Assembly (NCBI RefSeq): GCF_000524195.1
Contig: NW_020170392.1
Span: 725,590-789,589, forward strand
Reading direction: 5' to 3'
Length of the DNA stretch: 64,000 nt
Source: Echinococcus granulosus
Lineage: Eukaryota > Platyhelminthes > Cestoda > Cyclophyllidea > Taeniidae
Below, in pieces: positions 1-11,800 of this stretch; the first letter of the stretch is position 1, and each line of letters begins with the position of its first letter. The notes under the pieces were generated by a model. It worked only from the letters and a program-made list of their open reading frames with translations, was not told the origin of the DNA and searched no databases. Both the position numbers and the translations under genes were made by a program.

Positions 1-2
1 CT

Positions 3-131
3 GATTTTTACCACATGTACATGGAGATCGGATCAGACAAGGGGAAAGAACGTGTTCAAGGGATCCAAAGCCGCTACTTCAAAACCGTACATCGGATTCT
101 GAAAGCAATAAGACTACCTGTTTTTTCATAA
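3..131 (+). CDS. 3' end of an unrecognised gene (partial)
   Basis: An open frame runs from the left edge to a TAA at 129-131 and encodes 42 residues, starting DFYHMYMEIGSDKGKERVQG and ending RLPVFS. An AATAAA at 131-136 overlaps the stop codon by one base, so this looks like a genuine last exon with a very short 3' UTR. It ends 131 bp from the stop of the convergent NDUFA2. The fragment is basic and shows no motif I can name, so I assign no function. The rest of the gene lies outside the window. Confidence 0.5.
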   Translation, partial: DFYHMYMEIGSDKGKERVQGIQSRYFKTVHRILKAIRLPVFS

Positions 132-136
132 ATAAA
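131..136 (+). terminator. poly(A) signal AATAAA
   Basis: Canonical hexamer overlapping the last base of the TAA stop of the left-edge gene. Part of an AT-rich run that could also serve the opposite strand. Confidence 0.5.
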
Positions 137-262
137 TACTACTGCTTCTTGGCCAACCTATCACCCATTTTAGCGACAAAACAAACATGTAATTCTATTC
201 ACCTACTATTCTCCAGGACACTTAGATAGGGGATGGAAACTGTACAACTAATAAGAGTACGA

Positions 263-974
263 TTAAGCCTTCGCAAGTTTGCAGATCTTGTCCATTATTT
301 CAGTGGGAGAGGCGTTGTCTACCGAAACAAATGACTCCTTGCCGAAGCCGTATCTGGCGTAGATACGAGGGCTAATTGAGTTGCCTTCGCGCAGCATGAA
401 CTTGACACCAGGGTTGCTGTTCCTCAAACCCACATAGCTCTTGCCAATGAACTCTCTAAATAGGTAGTAGGAGAAAACCGTTTAAAATAAACGAGGTCGC
501 ATAACCCAAATGAGTCATCTCCGATCCACAGGAAAGTGTACGACGTTGACGAAACGTCATGTGAGATGGGTATAGCGGGGTTTGACAAGAATAAACTAAT
601 ATAAGGCAACTGGTAGAAATCAGTCAGGTAGACGTTAGGGGTTATTGATACATCTACTTCTAAATTGTCTACGAAGTACTAGCAATCCATAGATACAAAC
701 GAAGTCGGTCGTGCATCAAACTACAACGGTAGAAAACGGTAAATGAACAATACTTTCTCGAATCGTGTTTTGCATTCGAGAAAAACACAGGTTTAAGCAA
801 AATGAACCACGTTAAAATAACGTATACCAACTCAAACCACAGTGTCACTTCACTAAAGAAAGGAAAGGAAAATAACGATATTAAGTACCTTACTCCTGCG
901 CTTGATGCATTAACAGGTGAAAAAAGAATTCGCAACTCCTTTACAGTGCTCGAGAACCTAGGCACAGACGTCAT
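263..974 (-). CDS. NDUFA2: NADH dehydrogenase [ubiquinone] 1 alpha subcomplex subunit 2 (complex I B8)
   Basis: Accessory subunit of mitochondrial respiratory complex I, in the peripheral matrix arm, with a thioredoxin-like fold of the L51/S25/CI-B8 family. Two coding exons: 974-889 and 455-263 (minus strand), joined at AG|gtactt ... tttag|agag, which splits an Arg codon. The product is 92 residues (about 99 in mammals). It begins MTSVPRFSSTVKELRILFSP, whose VKELRILF matches the family's first beta strand. EFIGKSYVGLRNSNPGVKFM follows, then SPRIYARYGFGKESF, which matches the family's RYAFGxE segment. The start is the Met at 974 because it gives the usual short basic leader; upstream Mets extend the protein without similarity. 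The 433-bp intron holds nothing else. COPE lies head-to-head 664 bp away, so a shared promoter region is possible. Identification is by recall of the family, not by search. Confidence 0.92.
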
Positions 975-1638
975 CACGACAGATAGCGAACACCAAAGCT
1001 TCTTTTCTCTTGATCGATTTAGCATTTGACTATTCATCATTAGGTCCCAACTTTAAAAATACTTCAACGCAACAGTATTTTAAATTAGATACTCCCCTAC
1101 TTTCATACACAGCAAAAAGGAGTCCAATGATTTGATATTTTAGTTAGATGAGAAGGATGCTAAGTGGACGCTTGAGCAAGTTTAGGCTCTACTTTCCTTT
1201 GTAGCATGACTTTCCCTAGACCACTCTATACTTAAAGGACAAAAGTCTTGCCATCCTAATGTAAGTTATTACAAATCCAGGGAGATTTCATGCATTACTC
1301 GAGAACTCAAAATGAAAGAGATGTAATTAAATGCGTAAAACATTAAGGCGATAATCAAATGCACAAATAGGTTTTGTTGACTGAGGGACAAATTTATGAA
1401 CGAAACGTCACTGGTCTTATTCCGACAGAATTTGTCTACACAGCTATACCTTCAGTAAAACCCCGCGTACACAATTTGGGTTCATTTAGGCATCCAAACA
1501 CTTATTACTATTTTCTGCTACAAAATTTTACATCGCATGAATCCTACAGTGAAAAATCTTTCAATTTTCTAAGTGGGTCAAAATATACCCCGCGCAAGCC
1601 AGTTCGTGTGGCTACTCTAGATCCACGTAGATTCTCCG
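975..1638. other. intergenic region between divergent NDUFA2 and COPE
   Basis: AT-rich sequence with no supported gene. It separates two divergent start codons and should hold both promoters. I see no clear TATA or initiator arrangement that I would defend. Confidence 0.4.
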
Positions 1639-4600
1639 ATGAATACCGAGTCTGTTATCCAAGATGCAAGGGAAAACTTTATTCTCGAGAACTTTCAAGA
1701 GTGTTTGAAACTTCTTCATGGAATCCCGGTGAGGATTCTGCGTGCCTGTTTGGTATTTTGTCGCTGAAAACTTTTTCGATTTTAATCTTCATTGGATCGA
1801 TTTGCCCACACATGAGCTTTCTAGGATGACCTATGCAGTACATATGTGGTGTCTCGAATCTGCTTACTTTGGTGTCATGTTTCTTAGGGTACCGTGCTTC
1901 CAAACGACTCCAGTGTGTTTCATGGCTTTTCTTTCAGATTGTTTCTCCTGAGTTTCGCGACGAGATTGACCTCCTTACATTTCAAGCTTATATCGCGCAG
2001 CAGAAGTACAACGTAGTTATAAATGAGGTCTCAGAATCTCATGAGCGTCCGGAGTATCGCCTTGTTCTCCTCCTATCCAAGCAACTATCGGGCGCATATA
2101 CCAAGTGGATTCTATTTTAATGGCTTATACTTTCTAGAGAGGAAATTGTAGATAAGCTTAATGCAATGCTAATGGAGAACATTTCTGCCAAGGATCCGAC
2201 TGCTCTCCTTATTGGGGCAACTATTTTTATGAATCTGAACGTATGCATCTTTTGTACTTGGCTATGTAATTTATTCATAGATGCCAGAAAAGGCCCTTAG
2301 GGTTCTTCATCAAAGCTCTGATCTTATGTGGTGAGTTTTTGAGACGCATCAACGTTGCTCCTGTGGCTATTTTTTCAATGACTCCTCTTTTGTTCTGTTC
2401 CTAGTGATGCTATGTCGGTTCACTGTCTTCTCATGATGAACCGGGCCGATTTGGCGGAGAAAATAGTTCTTAGAATGCAATCCAAGAATGAGGATTCCAT
2501 GGTTTGTCAGTTGGCTTCTGCCGAATTATACCTAGTTCAGGTAACTTTTGCTAAATGCTCACCCATATTTTTGCCCATCATACTTGGTTAACTGTGACTT
2601 CACATAATGACGGTGTTTTGCTGCTATGGTCTTTGCTCTAGTATGTACAAGAGGTTTTTCTTCCTTTGTTCCTCATGCATAATTTTGGGCCTTTTATTGC
2701 TGTTAGGTTATTGCAAATCCGAATTTGGTGTGGTTGTAACTTGATGAGCGTCTATTTTAGGAGTTCGAAATTGCACTTGCGTATTACACTAGATTTTATC
2801 CGTTGGAATAATAAGAGGGAGGGTGAAGTCTTCCCAAATTACTTTGTTGACTCGATTCAGCCCATTTTAACAATAACATTTAGTCTCTTGAGTTTGTGTT
2901 TTAAATTTTTATTTGCTTCCCATATATACAGTTTCCGTGTTTATGAGGCTTTCATTAAACTTCATAATCCTCAATTTTACCACGCTTCTAATTTGGTATA
3001 TCAGTATGCAACCAGTCATCGAGAAAGCGTTCAAAATTTGGACTTTCATCTCAAGCGCTTTATGAAAGCAATTCTACTTGGCTAAATGCAGGATGCGTAA
3101 ATCCAGCAGCACAACGCTTGCTATGCTTCCCAGTGGATCCTATACCCAGTAGATCACAGCTACAGCCCTAGATTATCCCCGCTTCTTCACATCCTAATGT
3201 TTATTTGCCACCGCTAGGGGGGAGAGAAGGTGACAGAAGCTCTGAACATCTACCAGGAGTTGCAAGAAAAGAACAAGCCCTCCACTCTTCTGTTGAACGG
3301 TCAGGCTATCGCCCTCGTCGCCTTAGGACGCCATGCTGAGGCCGAGCCCCTTCTTCGTCAGGCTCTTGACATTGTCAGTTTGCCCACTTTTTCTGTTGTC
3401 GGTTCGCACTGTTTTACCCTGCTTTTTCGTGCATGCATCTACCTCTTGCAATTTTATTTCATTTTCGCCAAGCCACTGATGCCGTCAGCTGCCTTTTTAT
3501 TGGTGTGTATCGTGCTCTTTCAATTCCAGTCGTTTGTATTCGGTGCTGCATCCTTTATTCGACATCCACCAACTTTGAGTCGTGTTCCGCTTGGACGATA
3601 CCGACTAAGTGCCCGACAGCATTATCTTCTCTTATTTTAAGCTCATGACATGCAGTTGCCGTATGCTTCCGATTTCATTTCCTTTCATTGCCATTTTTAA
3701 CTCACTTTCATCTAGCCAACCTTTATGCACGTTCTTCTTTTAGCTCTAATAGCTTCTCTTGCAGCTTGTGAATATTTTTCTTCTATCAAGATACTGTGGA
3801 TGCATTTTTAGCTGAATTGTTGTTTAAATATGTTTTTTCCGCAAAGCCCTTCATCTCAGTAGTTATTTTGCTAATTTGTTTTGTTTTGAAACCTTTTTGT
3901 CAAGCAAATGGGCACCTGTTCTTCTTCCAGTGTTAAAAATACTTCTCAATGTTAAGTAGCTTGATAGTAGTGGAAAATGAAGAGTAATGTGTTAACCCTA
4001 CTGTTGCAGACGTTTGTATAACCAGTGGGAAATAGTGCGAATTGTCAATTTGGAATTCTTTACAATCAAAATGTTCATTTCTACCTTCTCCCCACTTATG
4101 TGTATTACTTCTTTTGTTGAAATGATGCAACATCCAACTTGTTAGTGATTTTTGATATTTTTTCCCTTAATTTGAACTAGCCTCCCTTGAGCTTCCCTAC
4201 TTCAAAGTTGAAGAGATTCCTGAAGCGTTATAATTGTCGCTATCACTTTACCTCAACATCAGTTCGCCTCAATGTACATTATATCTGAATCTTGCAATGA
4301 ATAGCCTCTTCATTTTACACTTGTTGGTTACTTTAGGATCCGAGCCACAGCGCCTCCCTTCTGAACATGATTTCGGTATCCGTAAACACTGGAAAGCCTA
4401 TTGAAGTGAGTTACTCCATGGTCATTGCTGTTCTAACCTTAGCTTTATGGAAATTTCTCCTTTTACATCCACATGAGTCTAAGTTGAGTTTACGGAACTG
4501 TCACGATAAAGTACGTTTCATTCTCCACTTTATTAACATCTGTGTAGGTTTCTAACATCTTTAATGCTTTTTTTCTTTGCCTTCCGCCCTTTTCTTTCCT

Positions 4601-4949
4601 TGTGGTGGTCATCACCTTAAGGCAATAATTTCTATGCGATTTCCTACTGGTTGTGTTGTTGATCATTGAAGTGGCGATACACCAAAAGCACAAGCATGTG
4701 TCATTTTCAAGCGGGTGCAATTTGGATACTCGTATGCCCAAATTTCTGCTGGTAATAATCCGAATTTTTTCTGCTTCAGTCGTTGAATCGGTACATTTCA
4801 CAAGTACGCGACTGCGACAAATCGCATTCCTTCCTTGAATCACTTGATAAAATGGTAAGATGTTTGGTCTTCTTCCAACAGCTACGTTCTTTTAGGACAA
4901 CGTGTTTGACGAACTCTCGAAGTCCTTTGCGCCTTCTGTTTCCAGCTAA
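1639..4949 (+). CDS. COPE: Coatomer subunit epsilon
   Basis: Epsilon subunit of the COPI vesicle coat, which stabilises alpha-COP and acts in Golgi-to-ER and intra-Golgi transport. Nine exons: 1639-1728, 1938-2104, 2138-2240, 2281-2330, 2405-2540, 3218-3373, 4337-4405, 4780-4854, 4896-4949. All use GT-AG splices and the phases agree throughout. The product is 299 residues (about 308 in human). Visible landmarks: DEIDLLTFQAYIAQQKYNVV in the N-terminal third, the helical repeat EKALRVLHQSSDLM, QSKNEDSMVCQLASAELYLV in the middle, EALNIYQELQEKNKPSTLLL followed by NGQAIALVALGRHAEAEPLL (the best-conserved TPR-like stretch), and a C-terminus ending FAPSVSS. The family forms a TPR solenoid that grips alpha-COP. 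Introns 2 and 3 are only 33 and 40 bp, while intron 6 is about 960 bp. The start ATG gives a normal N-terminus, MNTESVIQDARENFILENFQ. Confidence 0.93.
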
Positions 4950-5835
4950 CTTCACCCACTCTTCCTCTGTACCCCTGATAATGGTTCTTTTTTGTGCCAC
5001 ATTAGTGGAATATTTATTCTTATGTTTCCTTCCACTTTATTTATTCGGGAATACTGAAGTCAAAGGACTGGCGTTGCATACGATTTCACGCCAAGAAGCT
5101 GTCTACCATACGTACATGAAGATGGTAACTGAGTACGCTAAGGGCGCCCAGTCGATCAAGGCGGCGGGTTCTAAGTGGCCTACTATGCTGCAGTGATCGA
5201 CATGGGAGAATGGCCAGAAAGAGTGCCAGGGACTAAGCATAAAACGGGGGCGGGCTCGGAACTGGTTTTTCTCTATTTGGCTGTGTTCTTAACCAAATCT
5301 GGGGCATGCTTGTACTTTCCAGAATCCGAATAGTGCGGTATCGCATGTAGCCATAATCCTTTAGAAGTTTAGTAGTCTATTGTTAAATCCTCCTCCATAA
5401 TGGTATGGCTTATTATGAGATCAGGAAAGACTTGAGGTGAAACACCAGTTTGCGGGTAGACATAGTAGTTACGCATGCGGCAGCAAACAGCAATTAAACA
5501 TTTTTATTTAAAGGCTAAATGGTCGTAGGTGAACAGAAAACTGATATGCTTTTTCATCTGAATAAGCAAATTTTGGATCGTCTAAAAAAGGTGTAATGAT
5601 AACAAGAACTCACCTTGTTAGTGGAAATCACACTAAACATATACAGGACACTAGACTGTTAAGCAGTTTTTGTAGTCGGTCAGTTAGTCTAGTCCTATAA
5701 CGAGCGAATAATGTTTTGTAGACATAATTCAGTACGTTTATATTTTTTCTATCAAACGGTGGGTGCTTGATCAGTCCAATCACAACTTGACACATTTAAA
5801 TAGGCTGCATTGTCAGCGAGTCAGGATATTGCTTC
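4950..5835. other. COPE-HYOU1 intergenic region
   Basis: No gene is supported. An open frame ends at 5196 (about 30 residues, including KMVTEYAKGAQSIKAAGSKW) in a locally GC-richer patch. It could be a remnant or an unrecognised exon, but no splice partner was found. The rest is AT-rich and carries no repeat that I recognise. Confidence 0.35.
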
Positions 5836-8800
5836 ATGTTTCACTTCGATATGTCTTTCGTCATCTCGCTCTGTCTTTTATTTGCATTGCCTTTTTGCAA
5901 TGGAATATCGACAATGGCAATTGATCTTGGTACGGATGTGACTAAGGTTGCTGTCGTTCGGGTATGTCTTCTTTTTATTTGACTTCAACTTCTCAGCCTG
6001 GGGTGCCAATGGAAATTGTTTTGGATGGGTGAGTATTAGTAATGGGTTTATTTTTTAGCGCATCAAAACGTACAATTTGCACCTTGGTATTACTGAAGGA
6101 AGGTAATCGGTTATTCGGCAACGGTGCAGTAGCCAGTGTGAGTATTTTCTCAGTGATTGACTAGAGGTTGTGATTTTAAAGGCCGTAACTGTTTTATTTA
6201 CCTTGAATTATTTCTGGCCTCTGTCTTTTGGCCATTTCCTTTTTGCTTAGTGTTCTGTCTATTCTTTTGGGTCGACTTTCAGCGGCCTTTCTTGTCTGTT
6301 TACTGTATTTCTAATATTTTATGAGCATTTGCCCCATTAATTGCATATTCTTCCCCTTGTTAATATTTTTTACTGTTAAACATTCACTACTTCTAAGAGC
6401 TAGACACTCGTTTTGTGAGTTTAGTCTGCTTTTTAGACAAGTTCTCATCTTATTTGTGCCATATGCGGCATACTTAACTATTGTCGTTTAATTTCTTTGA
6501 TGGTGGTTACACTGTGCAGCCTCTTTACATAACTTCATCTCCTCCGAGTAGGCTACTAGGGACCCGACTATTGTGTTCGCGGAGTTGCCGTCTATTGTCG
6601 GCAAGACCCTTGACCATCCTACTGTGATTGAATATCAAAAGCGATATCCTTATCATAACCTGACATTCAGTTATGAATCCCGTCAACTCGCCTTTGTTGT
6701 CAAGTAAGTCTACCTCATTTCGAACGCATTTGCTTTTAGTGGCAAGGAATTTACCGTCGAGACTCTTCTGGCCATGTTTCTTGAGTATGTCAAGAAAACC
6801 GCTGAAGCTTTCGCAGGTGGGCCAGTTTTCTCATATCTCTTACCAGAAATCCTCTTCTGTCGTTGATATCACGCTTTTGCTTTCACCTTTAGAGTCCCAA
6901 ATGAAAACCGCCGTGATCACCGTACCTAGTTACTTTACTCAAGCAGAAAGACGTGCAGTGCTGAGATCTGCGGGCTTGGCCAATATCGAGGTGATTCAAC
7001 TCATGGATGATAATGTTGCTGTCGCACTCGACTACATTCGTCCAAGAATTAAACTAGCCAAAGAAAAGCCTATCTACCTCTTCTTTGATGTTGGGGCGAC
7101 AGCAACAACTGCTACCCTTGTTTGTGAGTGGTTTCTCTTTTGGCGGTAATATGATTATCTAGAGCTCCATTTATTATCCTATGCATGATTGTTGTGTACT
7201 ACTTTGGTGTAGATTGTGGCACTTCGTTTTCATTTTAGCTTATCAGATGGCCCAGGTGAAGGGTGAATCGTCCGGGGAACATCCTCACGTCTATGTTCTC
7301 GGTGCAGCGTAAATCTTTGCACTTTCCGATTCTATAAATTTGCTTTATTCTTCATTCTGCATTTCTCGGGTACTCTTATCACCATTTTGATGTCAAAGTG
7401 TCGACGCAACCGTGGCAGGATCACTACTATCGATATAGATATTTTTAAATTGTCAAAATTAATCTTGTCTTTTTTTCAAAAAAAATCTACCGTAGGAGTG
7501 ACACTACCCTTGGAACTAATGCATTCATCGACAGACTGCAGGCCCACTTGATACATCGATTCAGGACGATGCACAACATTGAAGCTGACATCAGTAGGAA
7601 CGCTCGTGCTGTCGCAAAATTCAGACGGGAGGCCATTCGTGTTTTTAAAATTCTTAGTGCCAACAAGGAGATACAGGCATCGGTAATTCTTTATGTTTCT
7701 ATGGTTTATTGGAAGGTTTATTGATAAGACCCATTAATACAAGATTTTTTGTGGATCTTTTTTACTCCTGGCCGATTTCGGTTTAAACACTGTGATTGCA
7801 CTACTTTAAAATTGTACCTTCAACCGAAATCAATATAATCTACTTGTTGCCCTTGCCTTGGAGGAAAATCAACCACTACAACCCAAATTTGTGCCCTTAT
7901 CATTTACCGATAATTGTTTTCATTCTTTTTCCTTGTCAGGGTAGTTCATTCGCCTCTAGTTAAATATCACTGTGACGTATGGACTAATGTAGGGGAGTTT
8001 GTGCATCGCATATTTGAATCTGGTAGTGAACATTGTTAAATCGAAACCAATATCGATGCGTGGGACATTATTTGTTTCAGTTTTTATGAATATGATTTAC
8101 TCCAGAGGTTCTAATTCGAGCAGCTAGATTGTTGAATAATTACTCAGTATAGCCTTCTTTCGATACTTTGTGATCGGTAGTATTTCATAATTTATATGAA
8201 ATCTTCCCTTCATACACTTGTATTACAGTTTTTCTTCTTTTATTGACTTTTTAGCTATGCAGTCATTGGCTTAGGACTAACAATATTGCTAAGTTCATCT
8301 CACGTGACAGAAGAGTTTCAAATTTGCTTGATCATCCTTTCCTTTCTTTATCCAAAGAATAGTATAATAGGCACCAAACTCTCTAGCTCTCAGGAGGTAT
8401 AAGTGAAACGCCCATTGTACTCCTATTTAGCAGTAGCATTTTTGTCGAGCACATTTCTCGGCTCTACTTTCGCTTTTCAATATCTGCAATTCCCGAGATT
8501 TAGTTGGTTCATTTGGAGGTTTCGGCGCTATATGTGTTGACCGATGCAATGAAACGAAATTTTGCTGTAAATCTGACAAAGGAGCTTCGCAAATAGTGTT
8601 TTAAAAGCTAAAATGGAAGCGGAGCACTCTGAATAGGACTATTAAGACTGAATACACATCTTTGACACTGTAATGGTTTTTTCTTACTAAATAGGAACTC
8701 TCTTCAAAAAAATTTCCCCATTTGTTAATTACAGGTAGATGATGATAATCGCAACCATCACCTTAGTTTTCGTATCTAGAATGAAGAATGGTTGTTTGCT

Positions 8801-11800
8801 GACCCAAGGATAAAAGCATGCAAACACAGTTATGGATTTGATTTAGTTATTTTAGAAAGTCTTTAGAGTCTGAAATTTATTTAAACTTATCTCCTAGCTT
8901 CCTCGTTCATTTGTTCATGCACTGAGCATCTCGAGTATATGATCTTTCCCATTGTATGAGTGTAATTGGGGAATCTTGGTTCACAAGCAGCTAGTGCATT
9001 TGTTTGGGTTTGAAAAAGTCCTCTTTAGAAGGTTTATGTTTATCTCCGAATGATAATGTGGTCAATCATTTCCTTTGTGTGCGTACAATAAGCATAATGA
9101 AGAGGGCATTTAAGGCGCCCCCGCTTAGTTGTTAATTCTGAGGTGTGTGCATATCTAAAGTCTTTATCTTCGTGCAAACAAAGTCTTCACTGTGCGTTTC
9201 CTCTTACTTTGTGAGGGTCCAAACCAAGCTGGTGACATTGAGGGAGAGGAGTTAAACAAAGCTTATCTTATTACTTTAGTTCTCCTTAGTTGTGTAATCT
9301 CACGGGTGGATTATGGGGATTTTTCGACCAACAAACCTCCATATGATTTACTCCCCGTACAACATGAAAACCTGTCATCATCATCACCATCGTCTTATAT
9401 CGTTAGTGGAGAGTGTACAAATTCAGTGTCCTCAGCCTCATTTTGCGTCTAACGAAAGTAAGGGTTCTTCAACTGGCTAAGCTAGTGACGACGTCATTGG
9501 GATGATATTGTTTGCTAGCCTCTAAAGAGTAGATAAATAGAACATGCCTCACTCAGTTTGCGTTCACGCTTTTGACTGGAGCAATAAAAGGATTGGAAAA
9601 AGGCGCTAAAAAGCACCTCCTCTCTCGTCTCTAGAAGATGGAAAATTGGCTAAGCTATCGCCTACTGCATGGCAGGTGAAAGAGGTGTAGGTCATCGTAC
9701 GATCAGGCTAAGCCTGTGTATACTTTACAGGATTTTTTTTCTATCGATCAGAAGCCTCCATCATTACCGCTTCTACCCTGTGTCTTAGGTGGAGGAGGTT
9801 TATAATGGCCTCGACCTACAAGTAAAGGTGTCACGGTTGGAGTTGGAGGCTATGTGCGCGGATCTCGTGGCACGAGTGCCCCTCATTATCCAAGCAGCAC
9901 TGCACGCTGCCGCCACTTCTCCCGCAGCCGCCGCCTCTACGCTGTCGGACATTCGTGAAGTCATCGTCTTTGGGGGTGGTTCACGTATCCCCGTCATCCA
10001 GTCGGCCATCCTCTCTGCGACTAAAATGTATGTCCACTCTCCTTTTCTTTCCATTTTAGTGCCATTAAACTCTTCCAGAGTCCAGGATTCTACGCTCCCT
10101 AGTCTTTGATCTAAAATTAGTTTCATTCCTATTTTGTTGTGATTCTGTATTATTTAAAACCATAGTGCACGCTCAAATTATGCTTATCAATTCTGTCTTT
10201 AATTCCCCATGCAATTCAACTTTCGCCCGTCAAATTATCTGCGTAAAACAGAATATGAAGCTTACCTACAGTATGCATTCTCCCTACTTATTGGGATCTT
10301 CGTAATGAAGTTGGGTTCTGTGCTGTTATTGTTCACAATCCTTTTAAACAATAAGGCTCATTTTTTACTGTATTTGTTTACTTTTTGCATACTTCAATCG
10401 GAATAAACTACGACCTAATTTTTTTGCTATCTTTCCAAAGTTTGTTGTACAAATTGTCCTGCCTTTTATCAGTGTTCATCGAATTTATTCTTCGCTGTCC
10501 TTCATGTCGCCTTCTTGCTAGGTGCCATCATATCCTTCAAGAATCATGGTTGTATTTTATTGTTTTCTTCCAATGTAATGTGAAGCATAACGTCTTTCTG
10601 AATTTGTGCCTTGATCTATGCTACGCAGGCCTTATGAATTAATCCTCCTTTCACTTACTAATTGTACTTCCTCACTTCCCTCCAGTTGTGCTAGGAATTG
10701 CAGAAGTACTTTAGGATTGACAAAGTACATTGATTGGACAAAATGACACTTGTTTTGGATATTATCTTGTTAAGGATCACTGGATTAAATGTCCCGCCTT
10801 TTTTATTACTCTCAGATTAATATATGCCCTCTCGTGGGCTCTCGCGTTCTCTCAAAACGGAGGCTCTGGGTTTCGTTGGCCTTAAGCCCGAGACAGGACG
10901 TACTTTTAGAGTTGAAGCCATTCAATGCTAATTTTTGAACCAAAATGTCTGCTCATGTAATGCGAACCCGTCTCGTCCTCTGTTTTCTAAATATTTTGCT
11001 TTATAGCGATTCAATAAACGAAATATAGTAGTGCATCGTCCTAAGGTCAAATTTCTATGAATATGCTATTTTTTCTGACCCTCAATTCGAGCATCGCATG
11101 AGATATGGCTTCTTCTGATGCCAATTCAAAGCAATCAAATAATTCAATATGGTTTTGAGGGTTAAAACAAGTAATTACCATTATGATAGGTAAATTGCAC
11201 GTTAATTGAACGTTTATTCTCTAGAATCAAACAACCTAGATCTGTCGCCTCTTTTTCTATCACGCTCTTATTCAAGAAACGTCTCCTTTGCATCTGTTTA
11301 TTTAACACCAAGAGAAGTGGCAATCAATCGGAAAACAAAAATGTGACGCAAATATGAAAAATAAAGGAGAGGGAAGGAAACGTCTCCCCCCCATTGTATC
11401 CCAATGTGCAAATTTTTTACGGCTAAGTCTGAAGGTAGGCAGTACGAGGGCTTACGTTGTCCCTTGAGAATAGCCCTTTCTCCAGACTGGTTGACTAACC
11501 ACGTTCCTTCCTCCACAAAAGTTTGTCTTAACTTTGAGTTATGCTATCTTGCGTAGATGGGTCTCGGTCGTAATTACTCTTTGCACTTCAGTATGCGAAC
11601 GCTTTTGTCCACAGTCCACTACAAACACAGCGACACAAAGCATAACCTTCTGGGCGTGTGAATTGGTACGTGCCCCAGACGTGTGGTGCAAATAGTGTGT
11701 GGATGGTTTGGGGACAACCATCAACTTGTTTATTCGCTTATCTAAGGTTGAAACACAAAGGTGAATCCGCACAACAAGGCACTACGTTGGCAACCACTCT

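Noticed and set aside
669..1040. A 123-codon minus-strand frame taken as a single gene
   Set aside because: Only its internal part (974-889) is coding, as NDUFA2 exon 1; the rest is intron and upstream sequence, as shown by the splice to 455 that restores the family sequence.
8000..9700. Possible extra HYOU1 exons in the 2.1-kb intron 8
   Set aside because: Exon 8 and exon 9 join in phase and give the continuous family sequence, with no gap that would need another exon.
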